Origin: Limnohabitans sp. Rim8
Lineage (GTDB): Bacteria > Pseudomonadota > Gammaproteobacteria > Burkholderiales > Burkholderiaceae_C
DNA length: 13,421 nucleotides
Reading direction: 5' to 3'
Assembly: GCA_945877725.1 (NCBI GenBank)
Contig: CAMDXR010000045.1
Location: 1-13,421, forward strand
Shown here: piece after piece, positions 6,616 to 13,421 of the stretch
Layout of the letters: each line of letters starts with the position of its first letter
Position numbering within the stretch: the first letter of the stretch is position 1
Made by a program: the position numbers and the translations under genes
Notes under the pieces: generated by a model
The model's input: the letters and a program-made list of their open reading frames with translations, nothing else
What the model was told of the DNA's origin: nothing
Databases searched by the model: none

Positions 6616-7006
6616 GCAGGTTCAGACCGGCGAACAGCTGGAGACACTGAGCGTGCCGATCACGGTGCCTTTGGTGGTGGGCGGTGGTATTGCCACGCGC
6701 GATTATTTTCCGGGTCACCACGACCTAGAGGCCGCACGGGCACTGGGTTCGCCCCACATCTTCATGAACATCTTGACCACCAACGGCATGGTGCAGCGCT
6801 TTGTGGACCGTTGGACCGGACCGCACGGCCGCATGGCCGAACTGAAGATCAAGCTGGGTGCCCCCAATTACCCAGGCGACACCATGACCCTGAGCGGTGC
6901 CGTGACCGACAAGCGCGAGTCTGACCAAAGTGTCGAGATCACGCTCAAGGGCACCAACTCGATGGGCGCGCATGTGACCGGTACGGTGCGTGTGCATTTG
7001 CCCTGA
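6569..7006 (+). CDS. small MaoC-like enoyl-CoA hydratase subunit (ChsH1-like)
   Basis: Single-hotdog protein resembling ChsH1, the catalytic half of the ChsH1-ChsH2 hydratase that adds water to the enoyl-CoA made by the dehydrogenase. The motif ATRDYFPGHHD (42-52) carries the Asp and His (Asp45, His50/His51) in the place of the MaoC catalytic pair. It is followed by HIFMNILTTNGMVQRFVDRW (63-82), which I recognise as typical of ChsH1. From ATG 6569 it has 145 residues and overlaps the previous gene by 47 bases. An alternative ATG at 6602 would give 134 residues, closer to the roughly 130 of mycobacterial ChsH1, with a 14-base overlap. Neither start has a strong ribosome-binding site, although a GGATGG lies just before 6569. 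Start confidence is moderate and family confidence high. Confidence 0.85.
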   Translation: MTQVKTSEPATMRRFEQVQTGEQLETLSVPITVPLVVGGGIATRDYFPGHHDLEAARALGSPHIFMNILTTNGMVQRFVDRWTGPHGRMAELKIKLGAPNYPGDTMTLSGAVTDKRESDQSVEITLKGTNSMGAHVTGTVRVHLP

Positions 7007-7033
7007 TGTCGTCAAGCCAGGAACACTTTTTAT

Positions 7034-8212
7034 ATGACTGATTTTTCAATTTCCGGGCGGGCCGCCATTGTCGGATTGGGGGCCACTGAGTTTTCCAAAA
7101 ACTCGGGTCGGACCGAAGTCCGTCTGGCCATGGAAGCCACTTTGCAGGCCCTGGCCGATGCGGGCATTGACCCGTCCGAGGTCGATGGTTTTTCTTCGTA
7201 CAGCGTGGACAAAGTGCCCGAGTACGAGGTTGCACGATTGCTGGGGGCCAAAAACATCAACTTTTTCAGCCAGATTCCGCATGGCGGCGGCGCGGCTTGC
7301 GCCCCGGTGCTGCACGCGGCCATGGCCGTGGCCACCGGCATTGCCAAAACAGTGGTGGTTTACCGCGCCATGAACGAACGCAGCTGGTACCGGTTTGGCA
7401 ACGGCAACTACGGCTTTGGCTCATCGCCCTTGTTTGAAAACGTGAACTACGGCTGGTACATGCCTTATGGTTTTCACACGCCAGCGGCTTGGGTGGGCAT
7501 GTTTGCCCAGCGTTACATGCACACCTTTGGCGCGACCAGTGAAGACTTTGGCCGCATTGCCGTGGCTGCGCGCGACTTTGCAGCCACCAACCCGGCAGCG
7601 TTTTTTCATGGCAAGCCCATCACGCTGGCCGAACACCAGGCTTCGCGCTGGATTTGCGAGCCCCTGCACTTGCTGGACTGCTGCCAAGAGTCCGACGGCG
7701 CGGTGGCCATGGTGATCACTTCGGTCGAACGGGCGCGTGACCTGCGCACCAAACCGGTGGTCATCAAAGGCGCTGCGCAAGGCATCAGCGATGGCCAGCA
7801 GATCATGACCTCGTATTTCCGGGAAGACATCACCGGCCTGCCCGAGATGGGCTTGGTGGCCAAACAACTTTGGCAACAAAGCCGGTTGGGCCCGGATGAC
7901 ATTCAGACCGCCGTGATTTATGACCACTTCACGCCCTTTGTTTTGCCGCAACTCGAAGAGTTTGGCTTTGCCAAGCGCGGCGAGGCCAAAGAGTTCATTC
8001 GTGCGGGTCACCATGCACGCGGCGGCAAGATGCCCATCAACACCCACGGGGGCCAATTGGGCGAGGCCTATATCCACGGCATGAACGGTATCGCAGAGGG
8101 CGTGCGCCAAGTGCGCGGCAGCTCGGTCAACCAAGTGGCCGATGTACACAACGTGCTGGTGACCGCCGGAACCGGCGTGCCTACCAGTGGCCTGATTTTG
8201 GGCGATGCCTGA
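7034..8212 (+). CDS. SCP2-thiolase-like retro-aldolase (Ltp2-like)
   Basis: Thiolase-superfamily protein of 392 residues. It belongs to the SCP2-thiolase/lipid-transfer branch that in the steroid pathway (Ltp2) cleaves a 17-hydroxy acyl-CoA side chain to a ketone plus propionyl-CoA, without CoA-dependent thiolysis. The usual thiolase GHP block is replaced by HGGQLGEAYIHGMNG (338-352). Tyr346 there and Tyr296 in YDHFTP lie within two residues of the tyrosines I recall being proposed as catalytic in studied Ltp2 proteins. The region PHGGGAACAPVLHAAMAVATG (82-102) corresponds to the N-terminal thiolase active-site loop. Known Ltp2 works only with the DUF35 domain of ChsH2, which is encoded three genes upstream. 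AGGA lies 11 bases before the ATG, a long spacing. A plain 3-ketoacyl-CoA thiolase role is less likely. Confidence 0.9.
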   Translation: MTDFSISGRAAIVGLGATEFSKNSGRTEVRLAMEATLQALADAGIDPSEVDGFSSYSVDKVPEYEVARLLGAKNINFFSQIPHGGGAACAPVLHAAMAVATGIAKTVVVYRAMNERSWYRFGNGNYGFGSSPLFENVNYGWYMPYGFHTPAAWVGMFAQRYMHTFGATSEDFGRIAVAARDFAATNPAAFFHGKPITLAEHQASRWICEPLHLLDCCQESDGAVAMVITSVERARDLRTKPVVIKGAAQGISDGQQIMTSYFREDITGLPEMGLVAKQLWQQSRLGPDDIQTAVIYDHFTPFVLPQLEEFGFAKRGEAKEFIRAGHHARGGKMPINTHGGQLGEAYIHGMNGIAEGVRQVRGSSVNQVADVHNVLVTAGTGVPTSGLILGDA

Positions 8213-8234
8213 AGCCGAGCAAAGAAAGAACAAC

Positions 8235-9416
8235 ATGTTTATCGACCTGACCCCCGAACAGCACACCCTTCGTTTGAAGGTGCGCGACTATTTCACCAAC
8301 TTGATGACCCCGGACCTGCGCCTCAAGTTGCGCGGTGCCGAAAGCGGCGATGAATACCGCCAGACGATTCGCAAAATGGGCAGTGACGGCTGGCTGGCCG
8401 TGGGCTGGCCCAAAGAGCACGGCGGCCAAGGCCTGAGCGCCACCGAGCAACTGATCTTCTTTGAAGAAGCCAATATTGCGGGTGCGCCCTTGCCGTTTGT
8501 GACCATCAGCACCGTGGGGCCTGCCCTCATGGAGTCAGGCACAGCAGCCCAAAAAGCCCGCTTTTTGCCGGGCATCGCAGCCGGTGAAACGATTTTTGCC
8601 ATTGGCTATTCCGAGCCGCAAGCCGGTTCTGATTTGGCTGTGCTGAAAACCCAGGCCAAGTTGGAGGGGGATTTGCAAACCGGCAAATTCATTGTCAATG
8701 GCAGCAAACTCTGGACTTCCGGCATCGAGGCCGCTGACCACGTTTGGCTGGCCGCCCGTACCAGCCCCGACCTGCCGCGGCACAAGGGCGTGTCCATCAT
8801 GATTTTGGACACCGATGCGCCCGGTTTTTCGCACACCCTGATCCAAACCGTGGGCAACTTCACAGCGGCCACTTATTACGACAACGTCGAAGTGCCCGCT
8901 GACCGTTTGGTGGGCGAGTTGCATGGCGGCTGGAAGCTCATCACGGCACAGCTCAACCACGAGCGTTTGGGCCTGGGGTCTTGGTCCGACAAAGTTTTTG
9001 GTCCGTTTTGCCGGGTCTTGCAATGGGCCAAAGCACGCGACGAACAAGGTCGCCGGGCCGTGGACCAAGCCTGGGTTCAGCGTTCGCTGGCCGAATGCTA
9101 TTCATGCATGGAGGCCATGCGTCTGATCAACTTCCGCATTGCGGCAGAGCTGGAACAGGGGCGCATGGATGTGGCCCTGGCATCGGCCACCAAGGTGTAT
9201 GGCTCCGAGAGCGTGATCGAGGTGCTGCGCCGCCTGATCGACATCGTGGGTTCCAGCGCATTGGTGCGAGCAGGCTCCAGTGCCGCTTTGTTGTTGGGCG
9301 AGCTGGAGTACGAGGTGCGCGCCTGCACCTTGATGACGTTCGGCGGCGGCACTAACGAGATCCAACGCGAGTTGATCGCACAGTTTGGTCTGCAAATGCC
9401 GCGCCCGGTGCGCTAA
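8235..9416 (+). CDS. acyl-CoA dehydrogenase, catalytic subunit (ChsE2/FadE29-like)
   Basis: FAD-dependent acyl-CoA dehydrogenase, 393 residues. The N-terminus MFIDLTPEQ and much of the sequence match what I recall of mycobacterial FadE29 (ChsE2), half of the alpha2beta2 ChsE1-ChsE2 enzyme. Signatures are WPKEHGGQGLS (58-68), YSEPQAGSD (125-133), NGSKLWTSG (155-163), NHER (241-244) with Glu243 at the helix-G catalytic-base position, and TFGGGTNEIQR (368-378). The alternative C-terminal base position of MCAD is Gly, so Glu243 is the probable base. A longer in-frame ATG at 8205 overlaps the thiolase gene but adds a non-family tail, so 8235 was chosen. Its presumed partner, the degenerate subunit, is separated from it by the ChsH1-like and Ltp2-like genes. 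Translation products of both should pair to form the FAD sites. Confidence 0.92.
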   Translation: MFIDLTPEQHTLRLKVRDYFTNLMTPDLRLKLRGAESGDEYRQTIRKMGSDGWLAVGWPKEHGGQGLSATEQLIFFEEANIAGAPLPFVTISTVGPALMESGTAAQKARFLPGIAAGETIFAIGYSEPQAGSDLAVLKTQAKLEGDLQTGKFIVNGSKLWTSGIEAADHVWLAARTSPDLPRHKGVSIMILDTDAPGFSHTLIQTVGNFTAATYYDNVEVPADRLVGELHGGWKLITAQLNHERLGLGSWSDKVFGPFCRVLQWAKARDEQGRRAVDQAWVQRSLAECYSCMEAMRLINFRIAAELEQGRMDVALASATKVYGSESVIEVLRRLIDIVGSSALVRAGSSAALLLGELEYEVRACTLMTFGGGTNEIQRELIAQFGLQMPRPVR

Positions 9417-9450
9417 ACCCAGATTCGCAGCCTAAGCCAAAACCCCTCTG

Positions 9451-9460
9451 AAAGGGAAAG
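9451..9460 (+). promoter_or_regulatory. ribosome-binding site of the GTG-start ligase
   Basis: The AAAGGGAAAG stretch ends three bases before GTG 9464. It is the only purine-rich site near the beginning of this frame, and it supports GTG as the start. Confidence 0.5.
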
Positions 9461-9463
9461 CTC

Positions 9464-11263
9464 GTGAAACCAAACCCTATTGTTCCGCGTGAGGTGACGC
9501 AGGCCAAGCTCGACAAAAGAGCCAAGGCCGGACAACGCCACCGTGCCTCACAGACCTACACGCTCGCCGAGCGGGTGGAGGCCAGCGCCGTTGAGTTTGC
9601 CCAGCGCCCTTGCATTCGCTACGGTGCCCAGCATTACACCTATGCCCAAGCCAACGCCTGCATGAACCAAGTGGCCCACGCTGGGCAAGCACTGGGTTTG
9701 CGCCGTGGCGATGTGGTGGCTTTGTGCATGGAAAACCGGCCGGCCTTTTTGTTTGCTTGGCTTGGACTGGCCAAAATCGGCGTCAAGTTGGTGTTCTTGA
9801 ACACCAACGTCAGCGGCAAGCCATTGGTGCACGCCATAGAAATAACGGGTGCCCAACTCATCTTGATCGGTGAAGAATGTCTAGGCTTGTTGGCCGCCAC
9901 CGATGCCCCTGAGGGCTTGCGCTATTGGTTGTGGCCCGACGCCGAAAACCCAGCAACAACTGCGTTGCGCGAGCGCTGCGAGCTCAATTTTGAGCAAGCC
10001 ATGCTGCAAGCCCCCGACAGCAATCCTCCCGTTGAGTGGCGGGCGGGCTTGGTGGCAGGCGACCCTGCGCTTTATATTTTCACCTCCGGCACGACAGGCC
10101 TGCCCAAGGCAGCGGTCATCAGCCATGCCCGTTGGTTGATCACGGGCGACGTGATGCAGACCACCATGGATGTGCAGCCCGAGGACTGCTTTTATTGCTT
10201 TTTGCCGCTGTACCACGGGGCGGCATCGCTGTCGGCTGGGGCCACCGCCTTTGCCGCAGGGGCCAGTTTGTTGCTGCGCCGCAAGTTCAGCCGCACCGAG
10301 TTTTGGTCCGACGTGCGCCAGCACGGTGTCACGATTTGCCAATACGTGGGCGAAATCTGTCGCTTCTTGCTCACCGTGCCAGCGCAACCCAGCGACCGCG
10401 AACACTCTTTGCGCAAGATGGTGGGCGCGGGTCTGGCCCCCGAGGTCTGGGAGCAATGGGTCCGGCGCTTTGGCGAGTTCGAGATCTACGAAGGCTGGGG
10501 ATCCACCGAGTCGAACACCAACACCATCAACCTGGACAACCGGGTGGGCTCGTGTGGGCGTGTGCCGTTTTGGGAGAAAACCAACCTTCGTCTGGTGCGC
10601 TACGACATCGAAACCGACAGCCATCCGCGCGACGAAAACGGGTTTTTGCAACTCTGCGATGTGGACGAAGTGGGCGAAGGCATCGGCATGATCATCAACA
10701 TCCCCGATGTCGTGGGAGGCCGCTTTGAAGGCTACACCTCACCCGAAGCCACTGAAAAGAAAATTTTGCGCAACGTCTTCCGCGAAGGCGATGCGTGGTG
10801 GTCGTCCGGCGATCTGTTGCGTTGCGACGCAGACGGTTATTGCTGGTTTGTGGACCGCATTGGCGACACGTTTCGCTGGAACAGCGAAAACGTCTCCACC
10901 GCCGAAGTGGCCGATGTGCTGGGCGATTTCCCGGGTCTGGATGCCATCACGGTCTATGGCGTCAAGGTGCCCGGTGCCGAAGGCCGAGCGGGCATGGCGG
11001 CGCTGGTGTTGCAGCCGGGTGTCCGGTTCGATCCCGCCAAGTTCTGGGCCTTGGCCCTGGACCGGTTGCCGCGTTATGCCGCCCCGATTTATCTGCGCAT
11101 TGCCCCCACAACCGACATGACGGGGAATTACAAACTGCGCAAGGTCGACTTGCAGCGTCAGGGCTACGACACCGCTTTGGTAGAAGACCCGCTCTACATA
11201 CGCGACGACAAGCTAAAGACCTATGTGCCCCTGAACCCCCCGTTAGCAAGGGCCGTGGGATGA
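9464..11263 (+). CDS. FATP-type acyl-CoA synthetase (AMP-binding ligase)
   Basis: Adenylate-forming ligase of 599 residues that activates a carboxylic acid with ATP and CoA. Motifs are the P-loop TSGTTGLPK (207-215), YEGWGSTESN (342-351), SGDLL with Asp450, FVDRIGDTFRWNSENVSTAEV (462-482), and the C-terminal GNYKLRK with Lys557, the probable adenylation Lys. The DR.GDTFRW..ENV block is typical of the FATP/very-long-chain and bile-acid ligase branch; the usual Lys-Gly in that block is Asn-Ser here. It is soluble by appearance, with no clear membrane helix. It starts at GTG 9464 with AAGGGA a few bases upstream and has no nearby alternative ATG. It overlaps the next gene by ATGA. It probably loads the pathway substrate; steroid, terpenoid and long branched acids are all possible. 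Confidence 0.92.
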   Translation: MKPNPIVPREVTQAKLDKRAKAGQRHRASQTYTLAERVEASAVEFAQRPCIRYGAQHYTYAQANACMNQVAHAGQALGLRRGDVVALCMENRPAFLFAWLGLAKIGVKLVFLNTNVSGKPLVHAIEITGAQLILIGEECLGLLAATDAPEGLRYWLWPDAENPATTALRERCELNFEQAMLQAPDSNPPVEWRAGLVAGDPALYIFTSGTTGLPKAAVISHARWLITGDVMQTTMDVQPEDCFYCFLPLYHGAASLSAGATAFAAGASLLLRRKFSRTEFWSDVRQHGVTICQYVGEICRFLLTVPAQPSDREHSLRKMVGAGLAPEVWEQWVRRFGEFEIYEGWGSTESNTNTINLDNRVGSCGRVPFWEKTNLRLVRYDIETDSHPRDENGFLQLCDVDEVGEGIGMIINIPDVVGGRFEGYTSPEATEKKILRNVFREGDAWWSSGDLLRCDADGYCWFVDRIGDTFRWNSENVSTAEVADVLGDFPGLDAITVYGVKVPGAEGRAGMAALVLQPGVRFDPAKFWALALDRLPRYAAPIYLRIAPTTDMTGNYKLRKVDLQRQGYDTALVEDPLYIRDDKLKTYVPLNPPLARAVG

Positions 11264-12363
11264 GCCGCTTGGCTGCAAGGGCCGTGCTGGACTATCCCTT
11301 GACGGCGCCCGCAAGCGATGGTTCGGTGGTCGAGGTGGCGCCCGGCATTTTGTGGGCCCGCATGCCCATGCCCATGGCGCTGGACCACATTAATGTGTAC
11401 TTGCTGCGCGACACCAATGGCTGGTTTTTGGTGGATACCGGCCTGAACACCGATACCTGCAAAGCGCGTTGGGAGCACATTGCAGCCCACCATTTGCAGG
11501 GTTTGCCGATTTTGGGCCTGATCTGCACCCACATGCACTACGACCACGCGGGGCTGGCCAGTTGGTTGTGCGAGCGCTTTGATATTCCGCTGTACATGAC
11601 GCACGGCGAATACTTCATGATGCGTGCGCTATCGCAGCCCGAACCCGACCCCTTGCCCGCATCGCAGGCGCAGTTTTATCAGCGTGCCGGCATGCCCCAG
11701 GAGCGCACCGACACGATGTGGCGCGCCATGCGCAAAGACCCTTTCATGCCCCCGCAGCCACGCGCCTTCAGGCGGCTTCGGGGTGGTGATGAGATGAGAA
11801 TCGGCTCACGCGTGTGGCAAGTGGTGATTGGTGAGGGGCACTCGCCCGAGCATGCCTGCCTGTACTGCGCACAAGACCAGATTTTGGTGTCGGGCGACCA
11901 ATTGCTGCCGCGCATCAGCTCCAATGTGCTGGTGACTGGTATCGAGCCCGAGGCGAATCCGCTGCAACTGTGGTTCAACTCGCTGGATGTGCTGGACCAA
12001 TTGGCCCCCGATACCTTGGTATTGCCCTCCCACGAACGGGTGTTTCGCGGCCTGCACGCCCGCACCCAAGAATTGCGCGAACACCACCAACACCAGTTTG
12101 TGCTGTTGCGTGCGCACCTGCAAGCCCACACGGTTTGCTCGGCCTTTGAGGCCATGTTGTGTTTGTTTCCCAGACTGCGCGGTCCGGTAGACGACATGCT
12201 GGCGTTGGGCGAGTCGATTGCCCACCTGTCCTGGATGCGCCATGAGGGGGAGCTGCGCCGTGTGCTCGACAAGGACGGCGTGTACCGTTTCAGACTGGGC
12301 AATGCGTTAGACAATGGATTGGGCGCTGCCCCATCAGACTATTTGAATTTAAAACTGGCCTAA
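11260..12363 (+). CDS. metallo-beta-lactamase-fold hydrolase
   Basis: MBL-fold metallohydrolase of 367 residues. The frame is open far upstream inside the ligase gene, but the ATG at 11260 in an ATGA overlap with the ligase stop is the natural start. The metal motif THMHYDH (90-96; His91, His93, Asp95, His96) is followed by His194 in GEGHSPEH, Asp213 in SGDQLLP and His258 in PSHERV, so the full binuclear zinc site is present. A C-terminal helical region of about 100 residues follows, as in LACTB2/glyoxalase-II-like and some RNase-unrelated hydrolases. Close coupling to an acyl-CoA ligase suggests a thioester, lactone or ester hydrolase acting on a pathway intermediate; the reaction cannot be named from sequence. 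No signal peptide is seen. The next gene follows after 18 bases. Confidence 0.88.
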   Translation: MSRLAARAVLDYPLTAPASDGSVVEVAPGILWARMPMPMALDHINVYLLRDTNGWFLVDTGLNTDTCKARWEHIAAHHLQGLPILGLICTHMHYDHAGLASWLCERFDIPLYMTHGEYFMMRALSQPEPDPLPASQAQFYQRAGMPQERTDTMWRAMRKDPFMPPQPRAFRRLRGGDEMRIGSRVWQVVIGEGHSPEHACLYCAQDQILVSGDQLLPRISSNVLVTGIEPEANPLQLWFNSLDVLDQLAPDTLVLPSHERVFRGLHARTQELREHHQHQFVLLRAHLQAHTVCSAFEAMLCLFPRLRGPVDDMLALGESIAHLSWMRHEGELRRVLDKDGVYRFRLGNALDNGLGAAPSDYLNLKLA

Positions 12364-12381
12364 AACAGCCATCCATCAGCC

Positions 12382-13421
12382 ATGCAAGACATTGAAGAAT
12401 TCCGTGCTGCTACCCGTCAATGGCTCGAAGCCAATTGCCCGGCTTCCATGCGTCAACCGATTACGCAAGAGCAAATTGTCTGGGGCGGCTCCCAAGTCAA
12501 GTTCAGCAACGAAGACCAGCGCCTGTGGTTTGAACGCATGCGCGATCGCGGTTGGTTTGCACCGGGTTGGCCTAGCGAGTTTGGTGGCGGGGGCCTGACG
12601 CCCAAACAGGCCCGCATTGTCGAGGAAGAAATGCTGAGCTTGGGTTGCCGCCAACCCCAGTTCAATCTGGGGGTCTGGATGTTGGGGCCGGTGTTGCTCG
12701 AAATCGGCACCGACGCCCAAAAGCGCGAACACCTGCCGCCGATGACGCAAGGCCGAGTTCGGTGGTGCCAGGGCTTCAGCGAACCCAATGCGGGCTCTGA
12801 CCTGGCCAGCCTCAAGACCTCGGCCCGCCAAGACGAAAACGGCAACTTTGTAGTCAACGGCTCCAAAATCTGGACTTCTTACGGCGACGCCGCTGACTGG
12901 ATGTACGCCCTGGTGCGCACCGATGTCAGCGTGCGCAAGCAAGAAGGCATCAGCTTCTTGTTGATCGACATGAAGAGTCCGGGCGTGACCGTCAAACCCA
13001 TTGAGCTGATCAGTGGCAAGTCCAGTTTTTGCGAAGTGTTTTTTGACGACGTGCAAGTGCCCGCGCACCAGTTGGTGGGCCCCCTTAACGGCGGTTGGAC
13101 GGTGGCCAAGAAGCTGCTGCAACACGAACGCGCCGCCATGTCCAAGTTCAGCGAGGGTGCCGCACCCTCGCACGATGCCTTGGCCGTGGCACGCCCTTAC
13201 CTGTTCGATGCCGATGGCCAATTGCAAGAACCCGTGTGGCGTGACCGTTTGGCGGCCTTGCTCATGGACTCGCACGCTTTTTCTCTGACGCACCAACGGG
13301 TCAAAGAAGAAGGGCTGGCGCGCATGGACATCAGTGGGCCTGCTTCCATCATGAAGCTGGTCCAGACCGAACAAGAGGTGGCCAAGTACGAATTGCTGAT
13401 GCAGCTCATGGGCCAGCGCGG
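12382..13421 (+). CDS. acyl-CoA dehydrogenase, third copy (3' end beyond window)
   Basis: FAD-dependent acyl-CoA dehydrogenase; 346 residues are visible from ATG 12382 and the frame is open at the right edge, so about 40-60 residues are missing. Signatures are WPSEFGGGGLT (63-73), GFSEPNAGSD (131-140), NGSKIWTSYGD (159-169), NGGWTVAKKLL (236-246) and QHER (247-250), with Glu249 at the helix-G catalytic-base position. It is clearly a paralogue of the 8235-9416 enzyme but diverged: it has a different N-terminus and an insertion-like segment before the C-terminal domain (about 255-285). It may catalyse an earlier oxidation of a longer side chain, perhaps with a further subunit beyond the window. 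No strong ribosome-binding site is seen before the ATG, so coupling from the MBL gene 18 bases upstream is plausible. Confidence 0.92.
   Translation, partial: MQDIEEFRAATRQWLEANCPASMRQPITQEQIVWGGSQVKFSNEDQRLWFERMRDRGWFAPGWPSEFGGGGLTPKQARIVEEEMLSLGCRQPQFNLGVWMLGPVLLEIGTDAQKREHLPPMTQGRVRWCQGFSEPNAGSDLASLKTSARQDENGNFVVNGSKIWTSYGDAADWMYALVRTDVSVRKQEGISFLLIDMKSPGVTVKPIELISGKSSFCEVFFDDVQVPAHQLVGPLNGGWTVAKKLLQHERAAMSKFSEGAAPSHDALAVARPYLFDADGQLQEPVWRDRLAALLMDSHAFSLTHQRVKEEGLARMDISGPASIMKLVQTEQEVAKYELLMQLMGQR

Noticed and set aside
8205..8234. Ten-residue longer start of the ChsE2-like dehydrogenase
   Set aside because: The family begins with MFIDLTPEQ; the extension overlaps the thiolase 3' end and has no conserved content.
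7421..8266. Long minus-strand open frame opposite the Ltp2-like gene
   Set aside because: Antisense shadow of a conserved gene; its His/Ala-rich protein matches no family I recognise.
9417..9463. CCC...GGG near the ligase ribosome-binding site as a hairpin
   Set aside because: Only a few base pairs with poor symmetry; not distinguishable from chance.
9881..10651. Minus-strand open frame opposite the ligase
   Set aside because: Antisense shadow; the ligase motifs are on the plus strand in register over its whole length.
10795..11259. In-frame upstream extension of the MBL hydrolase inside the ligase gene
   Set aside because: It is the +1 shadow of the ligase coding region, rich in Arg/Gly as such shadows are; the conserved MBL protein starts at the ATGA overlap at 11260.
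12376..13374. Long minus-strand open frame opposite the third acyl-CoA dehydrogenase
   Set aside because: It is antisense to a clearly conserved gene and its protein has no recognisable domain; high-GC antisense frames of this length are expected.

Overview
The window reads as chromosomal DNA of a GC-rich betaproteobacterium, most likely a Burkholderiales/Comamonadaceae member. This is inferred from codon use (strong G/C third positions in the metabolic genes), dense ATGA-overlapping operons and the gene families present. No rRNA, tRNA, CRISPR or transposase is visible. No stretch longer than about 130 bases lacks a gene.

Left end (1-1636, minus strand): a hipBA-type II toxin-antitoxin module. 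hipB (XRE-family antitoxin with an unusually long Pro/Lys-rich tail) overlaps hipA by ATGA. HipA (Ser/Thr kinase toxin) runs off the left edge but keeps every kinase motif within the window. Upstream of hipB are a near-consensus sigma70 promoter and three 16-bp dyads of the same type, spaced 50-51 bp apart. These are probably the HipB operators.

Middle left (1668-3561, minus strand): a crotonase-fold enoyl-CoA hydratase, followed one base later by an exported formylglycine-generating-enzyme-like protein with both catalytic cysteines. Four tandem 12-bp repeats lie in its signal peptide.

Centre (3562-3669): a 108-bp divergent intergenic region with a 32-bp interrupted palindrome, a candidate operator for both directions.

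Right (3670-13421, plus strand): one compact run of nine genes. In order they are an SDR dehydrogenase, a MaoC-DUF35 fusion (ChsH2-like), a degenerate acyl-CoA dehydrogenase (ChsE1-like), a small MaoC hydratase (ChsH1-like), an SCP2-thiolase/aldolase (Ltp2-like), a second acyl-CoA dehydrogenase (ChsE2/FadE29-like), a FATP-type acyl-CoA ligase, a metallo-beta-lactamase-fold hydrolase, and a third acyl-CoA dehydrogenase cut by the right edge. Five of these are the complete counterpart set of the actinobacterial igr operon, which removes the last three-carbon unit of the steroid side chain by dehydrogenation, hydration and retro-aldol cleavage. Here the two dehydrogenase subunit genes are separated, and a ligase, an SDR and an MBL hydrolase sit in the same run. 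My reading is an aldolytic side-chain-shortening pathway for a steroid-like, terpenoid or other branched/cyclic carboxylic acid: the ligase makes the CoA thioester, the dehydrogenases and hydratases oxidise it, and Ltp2 with the DUF35 domain cleaves it. The substrate cannot be read from the window, because no ring-degradation genes are visible.
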